Shown: positions 1 through 9,764 of the stretch, piece after piece
How the letters are laid out: each line of letters opens with the position of its first letter
How positions within the stretch are numbered: the first letter of the stretch is position 1
DNA from: Clostridium sp. NkU-1
Lineage (GTDB): Bacteria > Bacillota_A > Clostridia > Lachnospirales > Lachnospiraceae
Direction: 5' to 3'
Assembly: GCA_001312405.1 (NCBI GenBank)
Contig: BBDR01000001.1
Span: 310,001-374,000, forward strand
Length of the DNA stretch: 64,000 bases
Notes under the pieces: model-generated
Told to the model about the DNA's origin: nothing
Seen by the model: only the letters and a program-made list of their open reading frames with translations
The model's database searches: none
Made by a program: the position numbers and the translations under genes

Positions 1-427
1 TTCATTGTAATTGTAGGAATGAAACAGCTCCATAACGCCCATGGCATCATTGACTCCGTACAGGGGTTCTTCTTCCGGAAGCCCTGCCCGCCTGGCCTTT
101 CTGTTCTTCCATTCTGTTTCGGACTCCTGAATATGGGCACTGTCCTTCAGCATAATGCCGCAAAGGTCAGCAGTTGCCACGGTGGAGATCACCTGTCCCC
201 GGAAGCCCCTGGCATAGATGAAAGGAAGCATCCCTGCGTGATCGATATGGGCATGGGTCAAAAGAACATAATCAATTTCAGCGTAGCTGACCGGCAGATC
301 CACATTTACAAATTTATCAATCCCCTGCTCCATACCGCAGTCCACAAGGATTTTTTAAACCGGCAGCTTCCAGATAATGACAGCTCCCGGTTACCTCGCG
401 GGCTGCGCCGATGAACATTAATTTCAT
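1..427 (-). CDS. MBL-fold RNA-processing-type metallo-hydrolase (3' end outside window)
   Basis: The reverse strand encodes the N-terminus of a metallo-beta-lactamase-fold protein of the Ysh1/CPSF-like exonuclease group. It starts MKLMFIGAAREVTGSCHYLE at 427, followed by the zinc motif THAHIDH, and then ARGFRGQVISTVATADLC. REVTGS is typical of these RNA/DNA-processing hydrolases rather than of beta-lactamases. The start codon has an AGGAGGGC-like site upstream. One extra base in the T6 run at 351-356 breaks the frame; with five bases it reads LKILVDCGMEQGIDKF without interruption. The gene continues beyond base 1, so the substrate-defining C-terminal domain is not visible. It lies 44 bp downstream of spoIVA on the same strand. 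Confidence 0.75.
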
Positions 428-471
428 ATAAGCCCTCCTTTTGTACCTGTTTTTTGTATTATACCATTAAT

Positions 472-1948
472 TTAGATAATAATGCAAATCATACCGCCAT
501 TACTATCATTAATTATTTTTTTGGAGGGTGTCCTGAAGTTTTATTTGACAGTCTTCCGTAAGCTGGGAAACCTTTTGCTGAATGCCGTCTTCCACGATCT
601 GTTCAATGGATTTTCCAAAGATATTGGTGTTCCATATTCCTTCTTCGCTTTCTCTTGCATTTTCTTTGATGTAAGCGATTAAATCTTCTGCCTGCTGTTC
701 GCTTCCAACAATGGGGGCGATCTCCGTCTGGATATGGGCTTTGATTAAATTGATGGAAGGTGCTTCTGCCCGCATTTTTACTCCGTATTTATTTCCGTGT
801 TTGATGACTTCCGGTTCATCCAGTATAATCTCGGACCGTTCCGGGGTCACGATTCCATAACCTTTGAAACGAACCTGGCTCATGGCCTGGTTGACCTTTT
901 CGTATTCCACCTTCATTTTGGCAAGCTCGCTTAAGGTCTGCATCAACTGGTATTCTCCCTCAATCGGAAGCCCTACGTAATCGCTTAAAATCTGATAATA
1001 ATAACTGTCATCCACATCCATGGCAACAGAAACACTGCCGTCGGCCATATTCATGTTCTGGATCTTAATGGACCGGACGCTTTCTGCAGATCCGTCAAAT
1101 AAGTCTGGGGATACGTCCTTCATATGGGACACCTTTTTAACCATATCCTTTGCAGCCTGGATGACCTGGGCTTTTAACCAATGGGTTGCAGGGAGGATCT
1201 CAAGCCATTTTGGAATGAAGAAATCCATTTCCGTCACAGGAAATTCCTTTAATACCCGTTCAAGGATGTTGTTTACGTCATCCTTTTTTAACTGTTCGCA
1301 GTTAATGGGCATGACCGTTACCCCATATTTCTGGCTCATTTCCTTTGAGAGGGCTGCCGTTTCGTCTGAATATGGCTTTGCGGAATTAAGCAGCATAATA
1401 AAGGGTTTCCCAAGAGCTTTTAATTCCTGTACGGTGCGCTCTTCAGCAGCTATGTAATTAGGACGCTTCAGTTCACCGATGGAACCGTCTGTGGTGATGA
1501 CTACGCCAATGGTAGAATGGTCATTGATGACCTTTCTGGTTCCGATTTCCGCCGCTTTTGTAAAAGGTATCTCATAATCAAACCAGGGCGTCTTCACAAG
1601 CCGCTCTTCATCATTTTCAATGTGGCCGGCAGCACCGTCTACCATAAAGCCTACACAGTCGATCAAGCGGACTTTTGTTTCAATCTCATCTCCCAGACGG
1701 ATGATGGCAGCTTCTTTGGGGATGAATTTGGGTTCCGTGGTCATGATGGTTTTTCCTGCCGCACTCTGGGGCAGTTCGTCCCTTGTCTGAGTTTTCTGGT
1801 GTTCATCCTCCATGCCCGGCAGAACCATTAATTCCATAAAACGCTTAATAAAAGTCGATTTTCCTGTTCTCACCGGCCCCACAACTCCAATGTAGATTTC
1901 TCCGTTGGTTCGGGCTTTGATATCATTGTATACGTTATAATTGTCCAT
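472..1948 (-). CDS. spoIVA: Stage IV sporulation protein A (spore coat morphogenetic ATPase)
   Basis: SpoIVA forms the basement layer of the spore coat on the forespore surface and polymerises with ATP hydrolysis. The start MDNYNVYNDIKARTNGEIYI and the P-loop GPVRTGKS at about residues 24-31 are diagnostic, and the roughly 490-residue length fits the family. As read, the frame stops early (LQDTLQKNN). One base fewer in the T7 run at 516-522 gives LQKIINDSNGGMICIII and a stop at 472-474, matching the conserved hydrophobic C-terminus that the protein needs for membrane-surface localisation. A sigma-E-like promoter lies just upstream. The gene is monocistronic or shares a transcript with the MBL gene. 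Confidence 0.95.
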
Positions 1949-1974
1949 AAAGATTCCCCCTTCTGTGCTGTTAT

Positions 1975-2002
1975 ACTATATGCATGGGAGAAAGGATTAT
2001 TC
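1975..2002 (-). promoter_or_regulatory. Candidate sigma-E promoter of spoIVA
   Basis: On the minus strand, GAATAAT and CATATAGT are separated by 13 bases and end about 27 bases before the spoIVA start. The -10 resembles the mother-cell sigma-E pattern (CATAnAnT). The -35 match is loose. spoIVA belongs to the sigma-E regulon in Bacillus, which supports the call. Confidence 0.35.
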
Positions 2003-2253
2003 CTATCTTTACGAGTGTGCTTCGAATCCTGTTTTCCTTATGGTTTCAGAGCTTCGCAATCGTCTAAGATGCATCTGTTTTTTTCGCATGAAAGATACAA
2101 GCATATAATATCAAAACAGGTGCTTTTTACGCTCAGGAAGGAAAAAGCAACGAAAATTGCAATAATATTTCAATGGCATAATCGTATGATATAATAAAAA
2201 AATAGTATTATTCTCGTTTTGAAAAAAACTAATCGTTAAAGGAGGAAATTGAA

Positions 2254-2832
2254 ATGAAAAAATTTCAAAAGCAAACGGCAGTATTTTTAATGGCATTGGC
2301 TGCAAGCATTACAATCGCACCTCAGGCGCTGGCTGCAGGCACTACAGTTTCATCACAGACTATGGCTTCCAACATGTCCATGGCACAGTTACGAATACAG
2401 GACAAAGGACCTGATTTATCGAAGGGAGCTCTTGTTTCAGAAGTTTGGAGCACGGAAGAAGATGGTACACCTTATGTAGAAAGAACTTATGTAAAGTACA
2501 GTATTCCAAATCCAATGAAATCGGCCAGAGCGGCATCATCAGGAAGTGCACGTTATACAAAAACTAAAAGTTACGGAGCTACAGGAGCTGTAGAAGTTAG
2601 TGCGGATTTTGAATGGGATAGCGCTGCAAAAACAGTATATGCATCAGGGGAAGATGGAGCGCTTACTAATTCTTCCGGAATAAGCGATGTGGAAAACGAG
2701 CAGACATCGACTTCCGGGAATGGAACTTCTAAAGCTACTGTCAAATTTAGCTGCAGAGTAAATAGAAATATTGGTGGTTGGACAACATATAGTGTCAGTG
2801 TTTCATGCAATTATAAGGGGAGTAAAAGTTAA
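2254..2832 (+). CDS. Secreted protein of unknown function, 192 aa
   Basis: I do not recognise this family. The start is clear: AAAGGAGGAAATTGAA directly precedes ATG. Residues 1-27 form a classical signal peptide (KKFQKQ, a hydrophobic core, and ALA before the predicted cleavage at 27/28). The mature part of about 165 residues is Ser/Thr/Gly rich and has no membrane segment or enzyme motif I can name. It has one basic patch (KSARAASSGSARYTKTKSYG) and a C-terminal beta-like stretch (GGWTTYSVSVSCNYKGSKS) with two cysteines (CR and CN) that could form a disulfide. The stop overlaps the next start (TAATG), so the two genes are translationally coupled. About 300 bp of AT-rich DNA upstream (1949-2253) holds only the spoIVA promoter and a possible TATAAT at 2190. 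Confidence 0.7.
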   Translation: MKKFQKQTAVFLMALAASITIAPQALAAGTTVSSQTMASNMSMAQLRIQDKGPDLSKGALVSEVWSTEEDGTPYVERTYVKYSIPNPMKSARAASSGSARYTKTKSYGATGAVEVSADFEWDSAAKTVYASGEDGALTNSSGISDVENEQTSTSGNGTSKATVKFSCRVNRNIGGWTTYSVSVSCNYKGSKS

Positions 2833-3689
2833 TGAACCATAAAACATTTTCGTTACCATTTGCAATGAAATTATGTCTTCTTGCTTTTTTAGCCGAACTG
2901 GCAAAGCAGGGCTGCACTTATTCCTTAGTTTTTCACCGCAGCATGATTAATTGGGCTTTTGGAGTATTATTTAACGTATTTTTTTACAGTACTTGTGTGC
3001 AAACTGTTTCCCACTTTGAAAAACGTGGTGATTGCTTGCCCTCTTCTGATTTTTACATGGACTTATGCTAGCAATTTATTTTTACTTCTTTCCAATTTGC
3101 TTTATACCTTTGACATAAGCTTACCAACCATTTGGGGTATAGATTTTACTCCGGCAAATGCTGTGGCTGAGGATTCTACTTTCTTGGATTTTTGGGTATT
3201 TCCACTTGCAGTGTTTGTATTCAGTATAGTGATTAGCAGATTTTTTGTAAAAAAAGAAAGAATGGAAAGAAGAAAAAGAGGTAGGAACAGTTCCTGTTTA
3301 TAATCTGCTGAAAATCTCCTTTCTTGGGATTATATTAGGCACGGGTGATCTCTATCCTGCCTTTGGAGTCTTTTTGCCCGGAGATACTACCCTACCGATC
3401 AGCGTTTTTTTTGCCATATTATTTACCATAACGGCATGGCAATTATTTCCTGTTTTAAAAAAATCACTATATTTATGTAGCTTTATGTTATGGAGGACAA
3501 CGCTTTATAGATAATTCCTATGATGCCTTATCCATTTTAATATCTGACGGAGTCCAAAAGCTGGGTTATATTTCCTTTTGGCTACTGCAGGCAGTTATTG
3601 CAGCAATTATATTAACTGCAGTTTCAGCGTTTGTAAGTATGCTGCTATTGAAACATAAAAAGAAACCACAGCTGGTTTCCGGCTCATAG
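2832..3689 (+). CDS. Multi-pass membrane protein of unknown function, coupled to the secreted protein
   Basis: Three reading frames join into one protein of about 285 residues once a single base is removed from each of three 7-base runs (T7 at 2979-2985, A7 at 3249-3255, A7 at 3457-3463). The product has roughly six or seven hydrophobic segments (such as FTVLVCKLFPTLKNVVIACP, FWVFPLAVFVFSIVISRFF and YISFWLLQAVIAAIILTAV), a charged middle loop (KKKEWKEEKEVG), and a lysine-rich tail ending KHKKKPQLVSGS. I do not recognise a family. The ATG overlaps the stop of the secreted protein gene, so the two probably work together, for example as a secreted substrate with its membrane processor, exporter or immunity partner; that is inference. 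A strong bidirectional terminator follows. Confidence 0.6.
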
Positions 3690-3699
3690 ATACACTTAA

Positions 3700-3744
3700 A
3701 AACCTGTCGCTTTCCCTATGCTACAAATGGAAAACGACAGGTTT
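3700..3744. terminator. Bidirectional terminator between the plus-strand pair and livF
   Basis: The arms AAACCTGTCG and CGACAGGTTT are perfect inverted repeats flanked by A-rich and T-rich sequence. The hairpin lies between convergent genes: the membrane protein (+) and livF (-). Confidence 0.8.
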
Positions 3745-3799
3745 ATTGTATCCAAAGTGTACAAAACGCAGAAATAAATGTTCAAATACGCTTCGGGAA

Positions 3800-4511
3800 T
3801 TATTCGCTTAGATATGCTTTCTTCACCGAATCATTATTCATCAGTTCGTGGGCATCGCCGCTTAAGACAATCGCCCCTGTTTCCAGAACATAAGCGCGGT
3901 TTGCAATGGACAAAGCTTTTTTTTGCGTTCTGCTCAACCAGCAAAACCGTAGTTCCTGATTTGTTGATCTCCTGGATGATATCAAAAATCTCGTTCACAT
4001 ATATGGGAGAAAGTCCCATAGACGGCTCGTCCAGTACGATCACCTTTGGATGGCTCATCAGTGCCCGCCCCATGGCTAACATCTGCTGCTCTCCGCCGCT
4101 TAAGGTTCCAGCAGGCTGGTTCTTTCTTTCCTGAAGCCTTGGGAAACGTTTGTAGATCATCTGCAGGGTTTCTTCTATCTCGTTTTTATCCCGCCTTGTA
4201 TAAGCACCCAGCTTTAAATTTTCATAAACGCTTAAAGCTGCGAAAACCCGCCGTCCTTCCGGTACATGAGCCATACCCATGCTAACAATTTTATCGCCCC
4301 GAATTCTTGTGATATCGTGGCCGTCAAACTGAATTGTTCCGGAAGCAGCCTTTAAAAGACCGGTTATGGTATGAAGGGTCGTGGTTTTTCCAGCACCGTT
4401 AGCGCCGATCAGGGCCACGATCTCGCCCTCATTTACTTCAAAGGAAATACTTTTGAGCGCCTTGATGACGCCATAATAGACTTCCAGATCTTTTACTTCA
4501 AGTAATGCCAT
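3800..4511 (-). CDS. livF: Branched-chain amino acid ABC transporter ATPase LivF
   Basis: Second ATPase of the high-affinity branched-chain amino acid importer. The protein of about 235 residues has Walker A GANGAGKTTT at about 33-42, the signature LSGGEQQML and Walker B VIVLDEPSMGL. The YVNEIFDIIQEIN region is typical of LivF. One extra base in the T8 run at 3917-3924 breaks the frame after VEQNAKK; correction restores KALSIANRAYVLETG and the end VKKAYLSE. It is the last gene of the livKHMGF operon, 13 bp after livG, and ends just before the shared terminator. Confidence 0.92.
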
Positions 4512-4524
4512 GCCTTAAGCCTCC

Positions 4525-5283
4525 TTATTCTCCCAGATATGCCTTGATAACTTCCGGATCATTGAGCACATCCGCTGTTTTTCCCTGGGTAAGCACCTGA
4601 CCGAAATTCAGTACGGTCAGTTTTTCACAGATCCCGGAAACAAGCTTCATATCGTGTTCAATTAACAGAATGGTCATATCAAAATTATCCCGTACAAAGC
4701 GTATGGTGTCCATAAGCTCTGTGGTTTCGTTGGGATTCATACCGGCTGCTGGTTCGTCCAGAAGCAAAAGCTTGGGACCAGTGGCAAGAGCACGGGCGAT
4801 CTCCAGCTTCCTCTGCTTTCCGTATGGAAGATTGGAAGCAAGGATATCCTTTTCTTCATCAAGGCCAAATACTTTCAAAAGCTCTATGGCCCGTTCATCC
4901 ATCTCCTTTTCCACCTTAAAATACTTTGGCAGACGAAGAATTCCTGCGACGGTTGAATAGGAATAGCTGTTATGAAGGCCGGTCTTAACATTATCAAGAA
5001 CAGTTAATTCCTTAAACAGGCGGATATTCTGAAAGGTCCTGGCGATCCCGGCCCTGTTGATATCCACTGTTTTTTTTCCTGTCATGTTCTCTCCGTCCAG
5101 CAAAATAGTACCTGTATTTGGTTTATATACACCGGTTAAAAGGTTAAAGATGGTGGTTTTACCTGCCCCGTTTGGGCCGATAAGACCATAAAGCTGTCCT
5201 TTTTCTATGGTAATGCTGAAATTATCTACGGCGCGCAGTCCGCCAAAGGAAATTCCCAGATTCTTGATTTCCAGTAAAGCCAT
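4525..5283 (-). CDS. livG: Branched-chain amino acid ABC transporter ATPase LivG
   Basis: First ATPase of the Liv importer, 252 residues and intact. It has Walker A GPNGAGKTT at about 36-44, Walker B LLLLDEPAAGMNP, and the LivG-type linker IARTFQNIRLFKELTVLDNV. The signature motif is divergent (LPYGKQRKLEIARAL), as is usual for LivG. The gene sits between livM (17 bp) and livF (13 bp), and an AGGAG-like site precedes the start. Confidence 0.95.
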   Translation of the reverse strand: MALLEIKNLGISFGGLRAVDNFSITIEKGQLYGLIGPNGAGKTTIFNLLTGVYKPNTGTILLDGENMTGKKTVDINRAGIARTFQNIRLFKELTVLDNVKTGLHNSYSYSTVAGILRLPKYFKVEKEMDERAIELLKVFGLDEEKDILASNLPYGKQRKLEIARALATGPKLLLLDEPAAGMNPNETTELMDTIRFVRDNFDMTILLIEHDMKLVSGICEKLTVLNFGQVLTQGKTADVLNDPEVIKAYLGE

Positions 5284-5300
5284 GGTTATACCCTCTCCTT

Positions 5301-6371
5301 CTATGCCCTGTTCTTATGAAAATACCGTTTCCTGAAATCGATTAATTTAGGACTCCAGTTAAAAATCATCATGACGATCAGGATGATGGCGTAAATCAGC
5401 ATCCGGTAGGTATTTAAACCTCTAAGAAGCTCCGGAAGCAGAGTCAGGATAACTGCAGCGATCATGGAACCACGGATATTTCCGATTCCGCCGAGAACCA
5501 CAAATACAAGAATCATGATGGACTGGTTATATCCAAAATTCTTCTGTGTCGCAGTAAGGGCAGAAAGGTTATGGGAATACAGTACACCGGCCACACCTGC
5601 CAGGGAGGCTGAAATGGTAAAGGCCATTAATTTATATTTTGTTATGTTGATGCCAATGGATTCTGCGGCAATGCGGTTATCTCTTACAGACATGATTGCC
5701 CGTCCGGATCTGGAATTAATCAAATTCAGAACAATTACCAGAGTGATCAAAATAAGGATGATACCAATAGCAAAGGTGGAATTTTTAGGCGTTCCGGTAA
5801 TGCCCTGGGCGCCGTTTATGATCACCTTTCCCTCTTCTGCCATATTGAGAGCCATTGCATTTTTCGTGGAAAAATGAAGCCCTGATCCATCCTTTCCAAT
5901 GTAGATCACGTTCATTACGTTTTTAATGATTTCTCCAAATGCCAGAGTAACAATGGCTAAATAATCGCCTCGGAGCCTTAAAACCGGAATCCCGACCACA
6001 ATGCCAGCCAAAGCCGCTGAAAAAGCTCCGATCAAAATAGCGAAAAAGAAACGGATTCCCGGATTTGGAATGGCTTCCAGCATGGAAATGGAAAACAAAG
6101 CACTGGAAAAAGCTCCCACACACATGAAGCCTGCATGTCCCAGGCTCAGTTCTCCAAGGATGCCTACCGTTAAGTTTAAGGATATTGCCATAATGGTGTA
6201 GATGCAGATAGGCACCAAAAGGCCTTTCATCAGGCTGCTTACCTGGCCTGCATTTATAAGAAGCTGTACAATGATAAAAGCGGCGATCACCAGCCCAAAG
6301 GTTATTATGTTGCTTTTTAAAGTCTTATTCAGACGGAATTTCATTTTCATACTTTTTTCCATGTCGTTCAC
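5301..6371 (-). CDS. livM: Branched-chain amino acid ABC transporter permease LivM
   Basis: Second membrane subunit of the Liv importer, 356 residues and intact, with about nine to ten hydrophobic segments. The motif GHAGFMCVGAF, the conserved loop LRLRGDYLAIVTLAFGEI and the cytoplasmic ATPase contact SVRDNRIAAESIGI identify LivM. The C-terminus has the usual basic tail (FRKRYFHKNRA). It abuts livH with no gap, so the two permeases are almost certainly co-translated. Confidence 0.95.
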   Translation of the reverse strand: MNDMEKSMKMKFRLNKTLKSNIITFGLVIAAFIIVQLLINAGQVSSLMKGLLVPICIYTIMAISLNLTVGILGELSLGHAGFMCVGAFSSALFSISMLEAIPNPGIRFFFAILIGAFSAALAGIVVGIPVLRLRGDYLAIVTLAFGEIIKNVMNVIYIGKDGSGLHFSTKNAMALNMAEEGKVIINGAQGITGTPKNSTFAIGIILILITLVIVLNLINSRSGRAIMSVRDNRIAAESIGINITKYKLMAFTISASLAGVAGVLYSHNLSALTATQKNFGYNQSIMILVFVVLGGIGNIRGSMIAAVILTLLPELLRGLNTYRMLIYAIILIVMMIFNWSPKLIDFRKRYFHKNRA

Positions 6372-7254
6372 CTATACTTTCTCGTTAATCTTCTTACCCA
6401 GGATTCCTGTAGGCTTTACTAGAAGAACGACAATAAGGACCGCAAATACAATGGCATCGGAAAGCTGGGAAGAAATGTAAGCTTTGCTTAAGTTTTCAAT
6501 CACACCCAGTAAAAGTCCGCCGATCAATGCTCCCGGAATGGATCCGATTCCGCCAAATACGGCAGCTACGAATGCCTTAATGCCTGGCATGGAGCCGGTA
6601 TAGGGGGTAAGAGTCGGATAGGCGGAACAAAGAAGGGCGCCGGCAACAGCAGCCAGAGCAGAGCCAATGGCAAAAGTAAGGGCAATGGTTCCATCTACAT
6701 TAATCCCCATGAGCTGAGCAGCTCCCTTATCTTCCGATACTGCAAGCATGGCCTGCCCTGCTCTTGTCTTTTTGATAAACATGGTCAGACCGATCATAAT
6801 GATAACGCAGCTGATGATCGTAACAATGGTCTCACCGGAAATGGTAAGCTTTCCCCCTGAAAGCTTAAGAGCCGGAATTGTTACTACAGAAGTAAAGGAT
6901 TTCGGATTAGAACCAAAAACGAGCAGTGCGATGTTTTGGAGTAAGTAGCTTACACCGATTGCGTGATCAGAACTGCCAGAGGACTTGCCATACGGAGAGG
7001 ACGATAAGCAACGCCCTCAATGACAACGCCAAGTACCGTGCATAGGATCACTGCAAGGAGTATGCCGGCAACCGGGCCAAGGCCCATTGTGCTGACGACT
7101 GTGAACACTACGTATCCTCCAATCATAATTACATCACCGTGAGCAAAGTTAAGCATCTTGCAATGCCATATACCATGGTATATCCTAAGGCAATGATTGC
7201 ATAAACACTGCCCAGGCTTAGACCATTAATAAAATAGGATATGAAACTCATCAT
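6372..7254 (-). CDS. livH: Branched-chain amino acid ABC transporter permease LivH (two frame breaks)
   Basis: First membrane subunit of the Liv importer. It begins MMSFISYFINGLSLGSVYAI at 7254 behind a GAGGTGCG site. Two missing bases split it: one near 7157 (restoring GIAKMLNFAHGDVIMIGGYV) and one near 6961 (restoring LITAIGVSYLLQNIALLVFG). With both repaired the protein is about 294 residues, the normal LivH length, with LNFAHGD near the N-terminus and the ATPase-contact loop MLAVSEDKGAAQLMGINVD. Both breaks are deletions from short runs, unlike the insertions in A/T runs elsewhere. The stop is immediately followed by livM. Confidence 0.85.
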
Positions 7255-7292
7255 ACCATCGCACCTCATTCGTTGTTTATTTTAAAAGAAGA

Positions 7293-7313
7293 GAGTCGTC
7301 CTCTGGACGACCC
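7293..7313 (-). promoter_or_regulatory. Intercistronic hairpin between livK and livH
   Basis: In the direction of transcription, GGGTCGTCC-AGA-GGACGACTC is followed by TCTTCTTTT. Such hairpins after binding-protein genes usually terminate part of the transcripts or protect the upstream message, so the binding protein is made in excess over the permeases. Confidence 0.6.
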
Positions 7314-7348
7314 TCCATTGGGCCATTTAGCGAATTATGCCTCGGTAA

Positions 7349-8554
7349 TTACATCGCTGTGTAAACACCGTTTACGATCTTAACTGCTTTTGGAGCCTTA
7401 TCAGGTTCTCCGTCCTCTGACCATTTCATGTTCTCGCCTGTTAAGCCGTTTACGGAAACTTCTGTCATAGCTGTCTTTAATGCATCGCAGATTGCAGAAG
7501 CATCCATATCTGCTGTAAGTCCGGCCTTTTCAGCGGCAGCCTTGATGGCGTAAACCGCATCATAACCATCAGCAGCAAACTGGTTCGGGATCTCACCGTA
7601 TTTCTCTTTGAATGTTGTAACAAACTTCTGTGTCAGCTCATCCTTTGCATCAGCAGCAAATGGTGTCAGAAGCATTACATTTTCAGTCAATGCAGTGTCA
7701 AAGTTTTCTACGTTTAAAAGTCCGTCAAGTCCGTCGCAGCCAAAGAACTGGGGATCAAATCCCATCTGCTTTGCCTGTGCAAGGATCAGGGCAGCCTGGG
7801 AATAGTAAATCGGAAGGAATACAAGCTCAGCGCCTGAATCCTGTGCTTTTTGAAGCTGTACGGAGAAATTGGTATTGTTGTCTGCGGTAAAGGCCTCATC
7901 AGACACAATTTCAATTCCCTGATTTGCTGCTTCAGAAAGGAATTTATCATGGATACCGGATGAGTAAACATCGGAACTGTCATAAATGATGGCAACCTTA
8001 GTAGCCAGCTTGTTCTCACCAATGTACTGTGCGGAAGCTGCTCCCTGGTTCGGATCGGAGAAGCATACACGGAACTGGTTGTCAAACTTTGCGCAGTCTA
8101 CTGCAGAGCCGGAAGGAGTGAGCTGGAATATATTGTCATTACTGGATTCCGCACCTACTGCGATACAGGGAGCGGAGGTGACGGTACCGACTAACATCTG
8201 CATACCCCAATCCTTTAAGGTATTGTAGGCATTTACTGCTTTTTCCGTATCGTTTTCATCATCCTGGAAGTTGTACTCAATCTGAGTGCCGCCTATTCCG
8301 CCGCTTGCGTTGATTTCGTCAATGGCAAGTTCAGCACCGCGCATAACAGCCTGCCCGTAAATCGCTGTACTTCCGGTAATTGGTCCGATACCACCGATTT
8401 TAAAGGATCCTTCTCCAGAAGCCTTTGCTGCTTCCGTGGATTCTCCTGATGCCGCAGTGGTTTCTGAAGTTTTTCCGCTTCCGCAGGCAGTTAAAGATGC
8501 TGCCAAAGCAACTGCCATGGTAAGGCTCAGTAACTTCTTCATAGATTTTTTCAT
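7349..8554 (-). CDS. livK: Branched-chain amino acid ABC transporter substrate-binding lipoprotein
   Basis: Extracellular receptor of the Liv importer, 401 residues and intact. The N-terminus is a lipoprotein signal (KKSMKKLLSLTM..., then the lipobox LTAC at about 21-24) followed by a Ser/Glu-rich linker (GSGKTSETTAASGESTEAAK). The mature domain has type I periplasmic-binding features: IGGIGPITGSTAIYG, GAELAIDEINASGGIGG and QFAADGYDAVYAIKAA. It is the first gene of the operon, with a clear sigma-A promoter upstream and a hairpin after it. The exact amino acid specificity cannot be read from sequence. Confidence 0.93.
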   Translation of the reverse strand: MKKSMKKLLSLTMAVALAASLTACGSGKTSETTAASGESTEAAKASGEGSFKIGGIGPITGSTAIYGQAVMRGAELAIDEINASGGIGGTQIEYNFQDDENDTEKAVNAYNTLKDWGMQMLVGTVTSAPCIAVGAESSNDNIFQLTPSGSAVDCAKFDNQFRVCFSDPNQGAASAQYIGENKLATKVAIIYDSSDVYSSGIHDKFLSEAANQGIEIVSDEAFTADNNTNFSVQLQKAQDSGAELVFLPIYYSQAALILAQAKQMGFDPQFFGCDGLDGLLNVENFDTALTENVMLLTPFAADAKDELTQKFVTTFKEKYGEIPNQFAADGYDAVYAIKAAAEKAGLTADMDASAICDALKTAMTEVSVNGLTGENMKWSEDGEPDKAPKAVKIVNGVYTAM

Positions 8555-8638
8555 AATCCGTTCCTCCTCATAAAACGTTCTATATATACAGTAATTTGGG
8601 CATAGGGATCGAGCGCCGCTTACGTATACATAGTCTTT

Positions 8639-8668
8639 ATAATAAAATGGCTTTTAAAAAAATGTCAA
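8639..8668 (-). promoter_or_regulatory. Sigma-A promoter of the liv operon
   Basis: On the minus strand, TTGACA (8663-8668) and TATTAT (8639-8644) are 18 bases apart, about 85 bases before the livK start. The spacer contains a T7 run of the kind that is over-called elsewhere in the window, so the true spacing may be 17. Confidence 0.65.
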
Positions 8669-8738
8669 CTGATTTTAGGTTAATTATGAAAAAAATCGAC
8701 ATGTTTCTTTTTTCCAGCCGATCCTTAAAGGGAGGGCA

Positions 8739-9758
8739 TTATTTATCCCAGGGCAGATCAGAACTTTCAATGGTCTTATCCCGAAGCATCAGTTCCTTGA
8801 CAGCCTCAGAGGCTGGTTTATTATCAAATAAAACTGCATTTACCTGTTCCACAATAGGCATGGAAACATCGTATTTTTCCGACAGGGCCAGAGCGGCTTT
8901 GGCAGAATAAATGCCTTCCACCACCATCTTCACTTCCTTTGTGGCTTCCTCCATGGTCCTTCCCTGGCCGATCAGGATTCCGGCTCTTCTGTTCCGGCTG
9001 TGCATACTTGCACAGGTCACGATCAGATCACCGATTCCGGACAAGCCGCAAAAGGTCTGGAATTTACCGCCCATTTCCGTTCCCAGCCTGGATATCTCAG
9101 CGATACCTCTTGTAATAAGGGCCGCTTTTGTGTTATCTCCATAGCCCAGCCCATCTGCAATTCCGGCTGCAAGGGCAATGACGTTTTTAAGGGAGGCTCC
9201 AAGCTCGATTCCCTGGATGTCGGGGCTTGTGTAAACCCGGAAAACCTCACTCATGAAAATTCCCTGAACGTATTCAGCTGTCTTTCTGGTACGGGCACCT
9301 GCAACGCAGGTGGTGGGAAGGTTTTTGCTCACCTCTTCCGCATGGCTGGGACCGGAAAGGACTGCCACATCTGCCATGGGAAGTTCTTCTTCCAATATTT
9401 CGGAAAGGGTCATAAGAGAGGCTTCTTCTATCCCTTTTGCAACGTTGACAATCACCTGGCCGTATCTGCAAAACGGATTCATCTTTCTTGCCGTGGAACG
9501 GACATATACGGAAGGAACTGCTGTTACCAGAAGATCCTGTCCTGTCATGGTTTCCTCCAGATCCTCCGTAAAGACCATATCCTCTGGAAGTACCAGATCC
9601 GGAAGGGTATGATGCCTGTGGGTCGATTTCATCTCCGAAATTTCCTCGGGAAGAGCCGACCAGACGGTCACCTCATGTCCATTATTATATAGAAGAGCTG
9701 CAAGCGCAATTCCCCAGCTCCCCGATCCGATCACTCCGATTTTAGCCATTTTCTTCAC
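8739..9758 (-). CDS. gpsA: Glycerol-3-phosphate dehydrogenase [NAD(P)+]
   Basis: Reduces dihydroxyacetone phosphate to sn-glycerol-3-phosphate for membrane lipid synthesis. Intact, 339 residues. The N-terminal Rossmann motif GVIGSGSWGIALAALL and the GpsA signatures VNVAKGIEE, LSGPSHAEEV and GASLKNVIALAAGIADGLGYGDN, with the catalytic lysine in the last, are all present. It lies 6 bp from plsY, the next step of the same pathway. In Bacillus relatives gpsA directly precedes spoIVA; here the liv operon and the unknown plus-strand pair lie between them. Confidence 0.97.
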   Translation of the reverse strand: MKKMAKIGVIGSGSWGIALAALLYNNGHEVTVWSALPEEISEMKSTHRHHTLPDLVLPEDMVFTEDLEETMTGQDLLVTAVPSVYVRSTARKMNPFCRYGQVIVNVAKGIEEASLMTLSEILEEELPMADVAVLSGPSHAEEVSKNLPTTCVAGARTRKTAEYVQGIFMSEVFRVYTSPDIQGIELGASLKNVIALAAGIADGLGYGDNTKAALITRGIAEISRLGTEMGGKFQTFCGLSGIGDLIVTCASMHSRNRRAGILIGQGRTMEEATKEVKMVVEGIYSAKAALALSEKYDVSMPIVEQVNAVLFDNKPASEAVKELMLRDKTIESSDLPWDK

Positions 9759-9764
9759 CTCATT

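Noticed and set aside
1..427. Beta-lactamase resistance gene
   Set aside because: The REVTGS and THAHIDH context matches RNA-processing MBL proteins rather than class B beta-lactamases, and there is no signal peptide.
9000..9692. A 230-codon open frame on the plus strand inside gpsA
   Set aside because: It is antisense to an intact, motif-confirmed gpsA, has no ribosome binding site and no family-like composition. The same applies to other long antisense frames, for example within ffh, priA and ftsK.
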